This document shows positions 7,803-16,398 of a stretch of 53,959 bases of DNA, piece after piece; the first letter of the stretch is position 1; each line of letters begins with the position of its first letter. The notes under the pieces were generated by a model that searched no databases, had not been told where the DNA came from, and was given only the letters and a program-made list of their open reading frames with translations. The position numbers were made by a program, and so were the translations under genes. The stretch covers positions 1 to 53,959 of the forward strand of contig NZ_FXTO01000023.1 in NCBI RefSeq assembly GCF_900182725.1, written 5' to 3'. The DNA comes from Thalassovita litoralis (GTDB lineage Bacteria > Pseudomonadota > Alphaproteobacteria > Rhodobacterales > Rhodobacteraceae).

Positions 7803-9506
7803 TCAGGCGTTCCGCGCCAGATGCGACGCGGCGATATAGCCAAAGGTCAGCGCCGGGCCAAGCGTGATACCGGGGCCGGGGTAGCTGCCTGCCATAATCG
7901 AATTCATGTCATTTCCGGCGGCATATAGCCCGCTGATCGGGGTGCCGTTGGCATCCAGAACCTGCGCGTTTTCATTGGTCACGATCCCGATACTGGTGCC
8001 AATATCGCCGGGATAAATCCGCAACGCATAAAACGGCCCCTGATCAATCGGGCGCAGGCAGGGGTTGGGGGTATTCTGCGGATCGCCCAAATAACGGTTA
8101 TAGGCGCTGCCGCCCTTGTCAAAGGCCGTGTCCGTGCCGGTGGCGGCATCGGTGTTATAGCGCGTTACGGTTTGGGCGAACGTATCCGCCGGAAGCGACA
8201 GCGCCCCACCCAGATCGGCCAGCGAGGCCGCCTGCGTGACATAGCCGTTGCGGATGAACGGCGACAGGCGACCGGGGAACGGACGCACCGCACCCAGCCC
8301 GTAGCGGCGGATAAAACGGTGGTCACAGATCAGGAAGAAATCCTTGGCCCCGGTTTCCATCGCCCGTAACATCCCCGACACGAAATCGTGGTACGAGGCG
8401 CTTTCGTTCACGAACCGCTGGCCGTCGGCAGTCACGGCAATCAGTCCCGGCTTGGCACGGTCCAGAAACAGATGCGGGAAGGGAACCTTGGTCCCATCCG
8501 GGCGGCGCAGTTTGGAAACCGGGGTCCAGAACGCAGCGTTCAGGTTATTTTGCCCACGGATTGCGCCTGCGGCTTCGGCGGCGGTCAGCCCGTCACCCGT
8601 ATTGCCCATGGGTGACATGGAATGATGTTCCCCGCCGTTGCGGGCGTGATCCATGACCTGCTGGCGCAGGCTGTCGGATTGCGGAAACCCGCCCGAGGCA
8701 AGGATCACCCCATGGCGCGTGGCAATGCGATGGGTTTGCCCGCCTTGTTCTACAGTGACCCCCTGCACACGGCCTGTTTCGTCCTGTTCCAACCCGGCCA
8801 AGGCGGATTCATAGTAAATCGGGATGCCCAGATCATGCACAGTTTTGCCCAGACGGGCGGCCAGCGCGTTGCCCATCACCGACCGGGTGCCGCGCCCGAA
8901 CCGCAGCAAATCGTTCAAATGCCGCAGCACAACGCGCGTGGTATACACGAAGGACGACAGCGAGCGGTGCATATTCGGCAGTTGCCCCAAATCGGTGCGC
9001 CCCACCATCATGCCCTTTAGCACGGTAAATTCGGGGATCGGTTTGCGCAGGCGCGACAGGGCCGAACCCAGTTTCCGGGCATCGTAATCCAGCGGGTCCA
9101 TCACCCGCCCGCCCAATGTTCCTCCGGGCAAATCGGGGTGATAATCCGGGCCAAGCGCCCGCGCGGCAAAGCGGGCTTCGGTTTCGGTTTCCAGAAAGCG
9201 CACCACTTCGGGGCCGGTGTCCAGAAAGGCATTGACCAGCGGCGCGTTCATGCGGTTGCCCATTTCGGCGGACAGATAGGTGAGCGCCGCCTCTTTGCTG
9301 TCGTCGGCGTGGCCCACTTCGGCGGAATGGGGGTTACAGGGAATCCAGACCGCCCCGCCCGAAACAGCGGTCGAACCGCCAAACGCATCGGTTTTTTCCA
9401 ACAGGATCGGGGACAGCCCCAGTTTTTTCAGACGGATTGCGGCGCTCATACCGGCGGCGCCGGTGCCGACGACGATGGCATCGGCCTGCGTGGGAAGCTG
9501 GGTCAT
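7803..9506 (-). CDS. FAD-dependent dehydrogenase, KstD / fumarate-reductase flavoprotein type
   Basis: The 567-residue flavoprotein begins with the dinucleotide-binding motif [12 protein letters not shown] (about 12-23), has [13 protein letters not shown], and ends with GLYAAGND...[16 protein letters not shown]. That last segment is the hallmark of 3-ketosteroid delta-1-dehydrogenases and related enzymes that introduce a double bond next to a ring ketone; the tyrosine of YPGPG corresponds to a conserved active-site tyrosine of KstD. The start ATG 9506 overlaps the stop of the preceding SDR gene (ATGA), implying translational coupling. Last gene of an operon with three SDRs and a TRAP transporter. 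Likely role: desaturation of a cyclic ketone made by the SDRs; a true steroid substrate is not shown. Confidence 0.8.
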   Translation of the reverse strand: MTQLPTQADAIVVGTGAAGMSAAIRLKKLGLSPILLEKTDAFGGSTAVSGGAVWIPCNPHSAEVGHADDSKEAALTYLSAEMGNRMNAPLVNAFLDTGPEVVRFLETETEARFAARALGPDYHPDLPGGTLGGRVMDPLDYDARKLGSALSRLRKPIPEFTVLKGMMVGRTDLGQLPNMHRSLSSFVYTTRVVLRHLNDLLRFGRGTRSVMGNALAARLGKTVHDLGIPIYYESALAGLEQDETGRVQGVTVEQGGQTHRIATRHGVILASGGFPQSDSLRQQVMDHARNGGEHHSMSPMGNTGDGLTAAEAAGAIRGQNNLNAAFWTPVSKLRRPDGTKVPFPHLFLDRAKPGLIAVTADGQRFVNESASYHDFVSGMLRAMETGAKDFFLICDHRFIRRYGLGAVRPFPGRLSPFIRNGYVTQAASLADLGGALSLPADTFAQTVTRYNTDAATGTDTAFDKGGSAYNRYLGDPQNTPNPCLRPIDQGPFYALRIYPGDIGTSIGIVTNENAQVLDANGTPISGLYAAGNDMNSIMAGSYPGPGITLGPALTFGYIAASHLARNA

Positions 9507-10288
9507 TGCGCGGGTTCCTTTGGGGCAGGGGCCAGACGGCCCGTCATCCAACCGCCATCGACCTTCAGGATTTCGCCGGTGATGAACCCGGCCCGATCCG
9601 AGGCCAAAAATGCAATGGCGTCAGCGACTTCTTCGGGTTGACCGGTGCGGCCAAGCGGGGTGCCTTCCAGCATGACGCGCTGTGTCCATGCGCCGGATTT
9701 GATCCTGCCATCGGTGAGCGGGGTATGGATCAGGCCGGGCGCCACGGCGTTGATGCGTACCCCATCGCGGCCAAATTCACAGGCCAGTTGCGTGGTCAGG
9801 GCCGCCACTGCGCCCTTGGACATGGAATAAGCCGAGGTGCCACCGACCCCCGTCAGCCCAAAGACAGAAGCGACATTGACAATCGCCCCGCGCCCCTGCG
9901 CTGCCATCACCGGCAGCGCGGTACGACACAGACGGAAGGTGCCAGCGATGTTGATGTCCAGAAACCGGGCCAGATCGTCATCCGTTGTGGTGATGATCGG
10001 CGGCGAGGCGGCAACCCCTGCGTTATTCACCAGAACCGCCCAGTTCAGCCCGGTTGCGGCCACGGCATCCGCAATGCGGGCGGGGCTGTCGGGGGCCGCG
10101 ATGTCACAGGCCAGACGCCCGGCCAGCGGGGTTTTGAAACGGTTGTCAGGCAGCGCATCCAATGCCGCCGCGTCGCGGTCAACCAACAACACCCGCGCCC
10201 CGCGTTCGGATAGCAGCGTGGCGGTGGCCAGCCCAATGCCGCTGGCCGCGCCGGTTACAACGGCAATCCCTGTGATCCGATCAGACAT
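9503..10288 (-). CDS. Short-chain dehydrogenase/reductase (classical SDR)
   Basis: The 261-residue Rossmann protein has the cofactor motif TGAASGIG near residue 12, an acidic residue after the second strand (VDRD) suggesting NAD(H) preference, NNAG, a catalytic Ser and the YSMSK motif, and a C-terminal [15 protein letters not shown] 10288 overlaps the end of the upstream SDR gene by 8 bases, and the stop overlaps the next start. It is one of three SDRs in this operon and probably oxidises a secondary alcohol or reduces a ketone or oxoacyl intermediate of the imported substrate. Confidence 0.88.
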   Translation of the reverse strand: MSDRITGIAVVTGAASGIGLATATLLSERGARVLLVDRDAAALDALPDNRFKTPLAGRLACDIAAPDSPARIADAVAATGLNWAVLVNNAGVAASPPIITTTDDDLARFLDINIAGTFRLCRTALPVMAAQGRGAIVNVASVFGLTGVGGTSAYSMSKGAVAALTTQLACEFGRDGVRINAVAPGLIHTPLTDGRIKSGAWTQRVMLEGTPLGRTGQPEEVADAIAFLASDRAGFITGEILKVDGGWMTGRLAPAPKEPAQ

Positions 10289-11012
10289 TGCCACCCCCAA
10301 CAGAACGGCCACCGTCTACGATGATCACTTGTCCGGTGATGTAATCGGTGCGCGGGCTGGCCAGCATGGACGCCACATTTGCCACGTCCTTGGGCTGCCC
10401 GATCCGGCCCAGTGGTTGATACGAGGCAAGCTTCGCGCGCTCTTCGTCGCTCCAACCTGCCAGAATGGGGGTTTCGATCACACCGGGCGCAATGGCGTTC
10501 ACAAGGATATTGTCCGGGGCCAGTTCCAGCGCCATGCAGCGGGTCAGGGACACGACCGCACCCTTGGATGCCGCATAATGCGCCACGTTGGGCGATCCCA
10601 GATAGGCGCGGGATGCGATATTCACGATCCGCCCGCCCGATTGCGCCATCCGCTGCATCGCCAGTTTGCTAAGCTCAAACAGGGCGATCGTGTTGATGTC
10701 ATACATGCGCGAAAAATCAGCGCCAGTCAGGTCGGCAATCGGGGCAGGGTTGAAAATTCCGGCGTTGTTGACCAGCGCGAACAGATCCCCAGCGCGATCA
10801 ATCAGGGCGGTGCGGGCGTCGGCATCGCCCAGATTGGCGGTGAAATACTCGACCGAGCCGGAAATCCCTGCTGCCGCTTCGGCCAGTGCCGCTTCGTTCA
10901 TATCTGTCATCAGGACGTGAAATCCGTCCTCGGCCAAGCGGGCTGAAATGGCCCGCCCCATACCCCCGGCAGCGCCGGTGACGATTGCGGTTTTTCCGTT
11001 GCTTGCTGTCAT
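10281..11012 (-). CDS. Short-chain dehydrogenase/reductase
   Basis: A 243-residue classical [11 protein letters not shown] cofactor loop (the usual GxGIG reads GGMG), MTDMN acidic residue pointing to NAD(H), NNAG, IASRAY then YAASK, and [11 protein letters not shown]. It starts at ATG 11012, 90 bases after the TRAP binding-protein stop, with a strong stem-loop (11032-11059) in that gap. Second-last SDR of the operon leading into the KstD-like flavoprotein. The substrate is unknown. Confidence 0.87.
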   Translation of the reverse strand: MTASNGKTAIVTGAAGGMGRAISARLAEDGFHVLMTDMNEAALAEAAAGISGSVEYFTANLGDADARTALIDRAGDLFALVNNAGIFNPAPIADLTGADFSRMYDINTIALFELSKLAMQRMAQSGGRIVNIASRAYLGSPNVAHYAASKGAVVSLTRCMALELAPDNILVNAIAPGVIETPILAGWSDEERAKLASYQPLGRIGQPKDVANVASMLASPRTDYITGQVIIVDGGRSVGGGNV

Positions 11013-11031
11013 GTTTGCCTCTTGCGTCAGT

Positions 11032-11059
11032 GGGCTGCGGACCCAATTGCCCGCAGCCC
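11032..11059 (-). other. Intercistronic stem-loop after TRAP binding-protein gene
   Basis: GGGCTGCGG (11032-11040) pairs perfectly with CCGCAGCCC (11051-11059) around a 10-base loop. On the minus strand it lies after the dctP-type stop and has no U-tract. It may partially terminate or protect the upstream mRNA so that the abundant binding protein is made in excess. Equivalent hairpins follow the other two solute-binding-protein genes. Confidence 0.55.
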
Positions 11060-11102
11060 GTTTTGCAGCCGCCCACGGAAGGTCAGGCGGTGCAGATTTG
11101 CC

Positions 11103-12239
11103 TTATTCCATGCCGTAGGTGGACACGTTGATCTGATCGAACAGGTTTTCTTTGATCACCTTGGTCACGGCTTCTTCGTCGTGCCGATCCACATTCGCAA
11201 ACAGGCCCTGCCATTTGGCAACATAGGGGCGGAAGCGGGCATACAGTGCTTCGGGGTCTGCAATGCCGTGGGTGGATTTGGCAATCTCGGCCATGCCGCC
11301 CACGCCGCCAGCGGCCCAATCGTCATAGGCCTTTTGCAGGGTTGCGTCCGGTTCGATCAGGGTAACGCCAGCGGCCTTGGCTTTTTCCAGCGCGTCCTGG
11401 GCTTCTTTGTCGTAATGGATTTGCATCCGGGCCATCGCGCGGGCGGATTGATCGAACAGGGTCCGGCGCTGTTCGTCTGTCAGGCCTTTCCAGAAGGTTG
11501 GGTTATAGGCATAGGTCACACCGGCATAGAAGGGGCTCATCTTCAGCAGGGTGACGGATTTCGCCACTTCCATCAGCGTCGCGCCGGATGTCAGGTGTGT
11601 CGGGTCCGAGGCGGTGCAATCAACAGAGCCACGCTCAAATGCGGTATAGATTTCCGAGGATGGTACGTTCACACCAACCACGCCGATTTCCTGACCGAAC
11701 CGCGCCCAACCGCCGCCGGGCATCCGCACGCGTTTGCCTTTGACGTCAGCCAGCGTTTTGACGGGTTCGCGGCAGATGAAATAATAGATCGGGGTGGAAT
11801 AGCTGCCGCCAAAGATCACGCCGTTTTTGCGCCAGTCATTATAGCCTTCGGCGTCGTTCATCATGAAATCGCCAAAGGCCAGCGACATGACATAGGCATC
11901 GGGGGTTTCAAACCCCATGTCGGCCAGCGCATTCGAGACCGGCAGGTCCGACGGGGTATAGGTTGCGGTATGGAACCCGACCTGTGCCAGCCCGTCAGCG
12001 GTGCCTTGCATGGTGGATTTCGCCGGGATCAGCGCGCCGCCCACGAAGACCTCGAAATCAATTTCGCCTTTGGTGGCTTCTTTGACCAGATTGGCCCAGC
12101 CTTGGTGGGCTTCCAGCGTGATGATGTGATTGGGTTCCAGCCATGTGGACAGCATTTGCTGTGCGCTGGCGATCTGGCTGCCCAGTGTCAGGATGGCCGA
12201 ACTGGTCAGCGCCAGCGCCAGTGTCTTCATAGGTTTCAT
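11103..12239 (-). CDS. TRAP transporter substrate-binding protein (DctP family)
   Basis: The 378-residue periplasmic protein has a Sec signal peptide (MKPMKTLALAL...IASA, cleavage near residue 26) and a DctP-type fold with GALIPAKSTMQG, ADVKGKRVRMPG and the DctP-family GVNVPSSEIYTAFERG segment. The conserved arginine of the RMPG region normally binds the carboxylate of the ligand, so an organic acid is expected. It follows the membrane subunit genes (order Q-M-P) with a 24-bp gap to dctM. The exact ligand cannot be read from the sequence; the operon context suggests a cyclic or branched acid. Confidence 0.88.
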   Translation of the reverse strand: MKPMKTLALALTSSAILTLGSQIASAQQMLSTWLEPNHIITLEAHQGWANLVKEATKGEIDFEVFVGGALIPAKSTMQGTADGLAQVGFHTATYTPSDLPVSNALADMGFETPDAYVMSLAFGDFMMNDAEGYNDWRKNGVIFGGSYSTPIYYFICREPVKTLADVKGKRVRMPGGGWARFGQEIGVVGVNVPSSEIYTAFERGSVDCTASDPTHLTSGATLMEVAKSVTLLKMSPFYAGVTYAYNPTFWKGLTDEQRRTLFDQSARAMARMQIHYDKEAQDALEKAKAAGVTLIEPDATLQKAYDDWAAGGVGGMAEIAKSTHGIADPEALYARFRPYVAKWQGLFANVDRHDEEAVTKVIKENLFDQINVSTYGME

Positions 12240-12263
12240 TTTACGTCTCCTCCTTGTTTGGAT

Positions 12264-13571
12264 TCATTGCATCTGGGCGGGAAGCCACAGAACGATGGCC
12301 GGAAAGGCCACAAGTATCGCGATGGTCAGAACATCCATCGCCATAAACCACAGCGCCCCGCGAAAGATCGTGGGCAGCGCCACCTGTCCGCGCAGCGCGG
12401 AATTGATGACATAGACATTCAACCCCACCGGCGGCGTGATCAGGCCGATTTCCAGCAGCTTGATGACGATGATGCCGAACCAGATCATGTTCACATCGGC
12501 AGCATTCAGCAGTGGCATCAGGATCGGCAGGGTCAGCAGCATCAGGCCGATTGAATCGATGAACATGCCCATGACGATATAAATGATGGCAATCATCAGG
12601 ATCAGCGTCAGCGGGTCATCCCCAACGCTTAGCATGGCGTTGGCAACCACCTTTGGCACGCCGGTCAGCCCCATGAAGCTGGTGAACATGCTGGCCCCCA
12701 TCGCAATGATGAAGATAACCGAGGTTCCCGCCGCTGCATCTTTCAGCGCGCTGCGCATCATTTGCAGGTTCAGCGTGCGGCGCATGGCGGCGATCCCCAC
12801 CGCGATGAAGGCACCGACAGCCCCGGCCTCGGTTGGGGTCATGATCCCCAGAAAGATACCGCCAAGCACGCCGAAAATCAGCAGGGGCAGCGGCCAGATT
12901 TCACGCAATGCGGCCTTTAGTTCACCGGGTTCAATCCGCACGTCGGTTGGCGGGGCCAGCGACGGGGTGAATTTTACCCGAGCCACGATCATGCCCATAT
13001 AGATCGCCGCCGACAGCACGCCGGGCAGGAAACCCGCCATGAATAACTGGCCCACCGATTGCTGGGTAAATACGCCATACAGCACCATCAGGATCGAGGG
13101 CGGGATCAGCGATCCCAGCGTCCCGGACGCCGCAACGCAGCCGGTGGCCAAGGCCTTGTCATAGCCGGATTTGATCATTTCCGGCACGGCAATCCGGGCC
13201 ATTGCGGCTGACGTGGCAACGGATGACCCCGAAGCGGCGGCAAACAATGCGCAGGCGCCAACGGTAGAACAGGCCAATCCGCCCGGCACCCGCGCCAGCA
13301 TCACCCGCATGGCGCGGAACAATCCGTTGGTCAGCCCCGCGTGGCTGGCGATATAGCCCATCAGCAGAAACATCGGCACCGCGCTGAAAGACCATGTTGC
13401 GATGAATTGATAGGGAACCGCGCGCACCAGACCCCAGGCGGCAGTCAGGTTCGTGCTGGCCCAGATACCGCCGAAGCTGACAAGGGCAAGAACGACACCA
13501 ATGGGCATACGCAGCCCGATCAGGGTCAGCACCGCACCGATGCCGATAAAACCGATTTCAAGACGATCCAT
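12264..13571 (-). CDS. TRAP transporter large permease (DctM family)
   Basis: The 435-residue inner-membrane protein is hydrophobic throughout with about twelve predicted membrane segments. Family features include LLMGYIASHAGLTNGLFR, ASGSSVATSAAMARIAVPEM and GLITPPVGLNVYV. It imports the solute delivered by the binding protein using the sodium gradient. Its ATG overlaps the stop of the small permease gene (ATGA at 13571), so the two are translationally coupled. Confidence 0.92.
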   Translation of the reverse strand: MDRLEIGFIGIGAVLTLIGLRMPIGVVLALVSFGGIWASTNLTAAWGLVRAVPYQFIATWSFSAVPMFLLMGYIASHAGLTNGLFRAMRVMLARVPGGLACSTVGACALFAAASGSSVATSAAMARIAVPEMIKSGYDKALATGCVAASGTLGSLIPPSILMVLYGVFTQQSVGQLFMAGFLPGVLSAAIYMGMIVARVKFTPSLAPPTDVRIEPGELKAALREIWPLPLLIFGVLGGIFLGIMTPTEAGAVGAFIAVGIAAMRRTLNLQMMRSALKDAAAGTSVIFIIAMGASMFTSFMGLTGVPKVVANAMLSVGDDPLTLILMIAIIYIVMGMFIDSIGLMLLTLPILMPLLNAADVNMIWFGIIVIKLLEIGLITPPVGLNVYVINSALRGQVALPTIFRGALWFMAMDVLTIAILVAFPAIVLWLPAQMQ

Positions 13572-14110
13572 CAGACCGTTCCTCCGTCCGTATGATTGCC
13601 CAGAATGCGGCGGCGCGCATCGGCGTTGGTGATAAGCAGGATCAGATGATAGGCGCAGGCCAGCGCCCCCAGCGCAAAGCTGATCGGCAGCACGAAACGG
13701 CTGGGCCAGACAACAACGGTCACAGGCCCCATCACCACCTCGCCACTGTTAAAGGACCGGATGGCATCGCCATAGGTGATCCAGCCCAACCCGGCATAAA
13801 CCGCCGTGCAAAGCGCCAGCACCAGCCCCATGCACAGGATTTGGAAGGGGCGGGAAAACTTGTCATAAAACAGGTCAACCGCCACCGATCCGCGTGTCAT
13901 TTCCACAAAGGCGATCGGCAGGAAGACGGCCCCGACCATGTAGTAATAGGACACGACCTCTAGCGTGCCGGGAACGGGCTGGTTGAACAGGTATTTCATG
14001 CCCACGTCCAGCGTGACATGCAGCATCATGACCAACAGCAACAGCCCGCCGATTTCCAGCAAACGATTGGACAGCCAGTCCAGAATATTTGGGCGCGGTT
14101 GGGTGGTCAT
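13571..14110 (-). CDS. TRAP transporter small permease (DctQ family)
   Basis: A 179-residue four-helix membrane protein with the DctQ pattern: first helix around LLEIGGLLLLVMMLHVTLDV, then FNQPVPGTLEVVSYYYMVGAVFLPIAF and a conserved RGSVAVDLFYDKF. It pairs with the large permease. Its start at 14110 overlaps the stop of the upstream SDR gene, again as ATGA. Confidence 0.9.
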   Translation of the reverse strand: MTTQPRPNILDWLSNRLLEIGGLLLLVMMLHVTLDVGMKYLFNQPVPGTLEVVSYYYMVGAVFLPIAFVEMTRGSVAVDLFYDKFSRPFQILCMGLVLALCTAVYAGLGWITYGDAIRSFNSGEVVMGPVTVVVWPSRFVLPISFALGALACAYHLILLITNADARRRILGNHTDGGTV

Positions 14111-14862
14111 TGCATCCGGTATCCGCCATTGACGTCAATCACGCCGCCGGTGACATAAGACGCATCTTTGGAAATCAGGTATTCGACGGCGGCAGCCACG
14201 TCCTGCGGCTGACCGATCCGGCCCAGCGGGATGTTGCTGGCGGCGGCGGCTTCGTCACCTTCGGCCAGTGACAGGCGCAGCATGGGGGCGTCGATCAGGC
14301 CGGGCGCGACGGCATTGCAGGTGATACCCATTGGCGCGGCTTCGCGGGCGGTGGCCTTGGTCAGGCCGATAACGCCGGATTTGGATGAAATATAGGATGC
14401 CGAACTGCGGAACCCGCCCAGTTGCGCGGCACTGGAGGTAAAGGTCACAATCCGGGCATTGGATACAGGATTGGATTTCCGCCGCCGCAGAAATTCCCGG
14501 ATCGTCAGGAATGTGCCGGTCAGGTTGACGGTATGCGTGCGCTGCCAGTCGTCCATATCCATGTCGATAATCGGGGTGCGATCACCGTCTGGTCCGAACA
14601 GCAGGATACCGGCGTTGCACACAACGGCGGTCAGTGGCCCGTCCGCTTCGGCGGCATCGAACCCAGCGGTGACGTCTGTTTCGTGGCGCACGTCCATTGC
14701 AATGCCGATATGGCCCTGTCCGGGCAACGTGGCCGCTGCTGTCTGGGCCTGTTCGGCGTCCAGATCGGCGATTACGATGCTGTCGCCGCTGGCTGCCAGT
14801 CTGGCCGCAATTCCTAATCCGATTCCACGGGCGCCACCCGTTATCAAGATACGTCGAGTCAC
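14107..14862 (-). CDS. Short-chain dehydrogenase/reductase, first gene of the TRAP operon
   Basis: The 251-residue SDR has TGGARGIG, IADLD (acidic, NAD-type), CNAG in place of NNAG, TSSAAQ and YISSK, and [11 protein letters not shown]. The start is a GTG at 14862, preceded by AAGGAGGGG at good spacing. It is the first gene of a seven-gene minus-strand operon (SDR, dctQ, dctM, dctP, SDR, SDR, KstD-like) and is divergent from an FCD regulator. Being first, it is probably the initial oxidation step after import. Confidence 0.87.
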   Translation of the reverse strand: MTRRILITGGARGIGLGIAARLAASGDSIVIADLDAEQAQTAAATLPGQGHIGIAMDVRHETDVTAGFDAAEADGPLTAVVCNAGILLFGPDGDRTPIIDMDMDDWQRTHTVNLTGTFLTIREFLRRRKSNPVSNARIVTFTSSAAQLGGFRSSASYISSKSGVIGLTKATAREAAPMGITCNAVAPGLIDAPMLRLSLAEGDEAAAASNIPLGRIGQPQDVAAAVEYLISKDASYVTGGVIDVNGGYRMQ

Positions 14863-14890
14863 CGGCCCCTCCTTCTGCTCGCTCGTAAAA

Positions 14891-15000
14891 TTGTATCCAA
14901 AAAGGGTGTCGAATCGTTAATATGTCAACAAAAAAATTAAGATGTGTTCTAGATTGGATAAAATCTTGCGCTCGGAAAAATTGTCTGTAAGTTGTATCAA
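14891..15000. promoter_or_regulatory. Recurrent TT(G/T)TATCCAA-like motifs in divergent promoter
   Basis: TTGTATCCAA (14891-14900), TTGGATAAAA (14954-14963, reverse complement TTTTATCCAA) and TTGTATCAA (14992-15000) lie in the AT-rich 169-bp space between the SDR operon and the FCD regulator. They share a core related to the TTGTATACAA-like sites of FCD-type GntR regulators. The FCD protein encoded at 15032 is the likely binder. Confidence 0.4.
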
Positions 15001-15031
15001 GCGCCTTCGAACCACAGGAGGAACAGGCCAC

Positions 15032-15745
15032 ATGTCTGCAACAAGTACCGAAGAAGTCACGAATATTTTGCGCGAACATATCATGTGCGGGCAGATACAT
15101 CCGGGCGAACGATTGCAGCAAGAACGGCTTGCGCGGGCCTTGGGGGTTTCCCGCACACCGCTGCGCACGGCGCTGGCGAATCTGGCGAACGAAGGGCTTT
15201 TGCAATACGAGGCGAACCGCGGTTATACCGTGCGGGCGTTCGACCGTAAGGACATTATTGACGGCTACGCCGCGCGTGCCGTTCTGGAAGGTCTGGCCGC
15301 CTCCAGCGTGGCCACTGCGGGGATTGATTTTAGCACGCTAGAGAAAATGGAACGCTGGCTGGACATTGGCGACACCGCTTTGGCAAAAGGAAAATTGGAT
15401 CCAAAAGACATTGATGCCTATCGACGGATGAATGTCTGTTTCCATGATGAAATCATCGCGCGTGCCGATAATCGCTGGATCTCTGAACTGGTGCGGCAAA
15501 CGCAATTGATCCCTTTTGCGTCAAACCGGATGATCGTCTGGCAGGATTTTGACATCATGTATCGCACCCATGACGACCATCACCGGATACTGGAGGCGCT
15601 GAAGCGCCGCGATCCGATCCGCGCGGATTATCTGATGCGGGAACATGTGAATTTCGCCGGGGAATATCTGGCGCAATGTATCGAAACCGGGCGGATCATA
15701 ACCGCGCCCGATGTTTCAGCCTCAACAACGGAGCTTGTCCAATGA
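15032..15745 (+). CDS. GntR-family regulator, FCD subfamily
   Basis: The 237-residue protein has a winged helix (about 1-75) with PGERLQQERLARALGVSRTPLRTAL and a C-terminal all-helical FCD effector domain containing HDEII and HDDHHRIL, whose histidines are the usual metal and ligand site. ATG 15032 follows AGGAGGAAC; homology starts here although the frame is open upstream. It is divergent from the SDR/TRAP operon, which it probably represses until an organic acid binds. Its stop overlaps the start of the GST-like gene (ATGA). Confidence 0.9.
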   Translation: MSATSTEEVTNILREHIMCGQIHPGERLQQERLARALGVSRTPLRTALANLANEGLLQYEANRGYTVRAFDRKDIIDGYAARAVLEGLAASSVATAGIDFSTLEKMERWLDIGDTALAKGKLDPKDIDAYRRMNVCFHDEIIARADNRWISELVRQTQLIPFASNRMIVWQDFDIMYRTHDDHHRILEALKRRDPIRADYLMREHVNFAGEYLAQCIETGRIITAPDVSASTTELVQ

Positions 15746-16338
15746 AAGTGTATTTTTCGCCCTTTTCGCCCTATGTGCGCAAGGTCATGATGGTGGCCGC
15801 TGAAACCGGGCAAACGGTTGAAAAACTGGATTCCGCCGCCAGCCCGATCCAACGCGACCAGACGATCGTGGCCAAAAATCCCACGGGCAAAGTCCCCACC
15901 GCCATTCTGGATGATGGCAGCGCATTGTATGACAGCCGGGTTATCACCCGTTGGCTGGATGCGCAGCACGATGGCCCGCGTATGTACCCGGATGGGGATG
16001 CGCTTTGGACGGTCTTGCGGCGCGAAGCTGTGGCCGACGGATTGCTGGATGCCGCTTTGTTGGCGCGCTATGAAACGGCCATGCGTCCGGCGGAAATGCT
16101 GTGGCAGGAATGGCTGACCGGGCAGATGGACAAGATCGAAAGTTCGCTGGATCAGATGGAATCCGAAGCCGCAGGGTTTCAGGGGGTCGATGCCGGGCTG
16201 ATCGCGATTGCCTGCGCTTTAGGGTATCTGGATTTCCGGTTCCCGGATCACGATTGGCGCACTGGCCGCCCTGCGCTGTCCGGGTGGTTCGGTGATTTTT
16301 CCAAGCGGGCGTCGATGCAGGACACCCGCCCGGATTAA
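15742..16338 (+). CDS. Glutathione S-transferase-like protein
   Basis: The 198-residue protein opens with the thioredoxin-fold N-terminus KVYFSPFSPYVRKVMM, where a serine sits where Cys or Ser activates glutathione, then NPTGKVPTAILDDG (cis-proline) and LYDSRVITRWLD with the glutathione-binding D-S pair, and ends in the helical domain. It is coupled to the FCD regulator gene by an ATGA overlap. Roles in such operons include glutathione conjugation or isomerisation of an intermediate. Which one applies is unknown. Confidence 0.82.
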   Translation: MKVYFSPFSPYVRKVMMVAAETGQTVEKLDSAASPIQRDQTIVAKNPTGKVPTAILDDGSALYDSRVITRWLDAQHDGPRMYPDGDALWTVLRREAVADGLLDAALLARYETAMRPAEMLWQEWLTGQMDKIESSLDQMESEAAGFQGVDAGLIAIACALGYLDFRFPDHDWRTGRPALSGWFGDFSKRASMQDTRPD

Positions 16339-16358
16339 CGGCAGGGCCGTCACACCTG

Positions 16359-16385
16359 TGGCAGGCCGCACCTAACGGCCTGCCA
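16359..16385. terminator. Terminator between convergent genes
   Basis: TGGCAGGCCG and CGGCCTGCCA form a 10-bp perfect stem with a 7-base loop, followed by ATATTT on the plus strand. It lies between the GST-like gene and the end of the convergent ligase gene. Confidence 0.65.
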
Positions 16386-16398
16386 TATTTCATAAGGG

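Noticed and set aside
7803-9506. True 3-ketosteroid dehydrogenase and a steroid-degradation locus
   Set aside because: No other steroid genes (such as kshA or hsaA-D types) are present; only the flavoprotein fold is supported.
11022-12554. A 510-codon open frame on the plus strand opposite dctP/dctM
   Set aside because: It is antisense to two clear TRAP genes. High GC content and codon bias open the opposite strand; the translation is rich in His, Gln and Arg with no domain and no ribosome-binding site.
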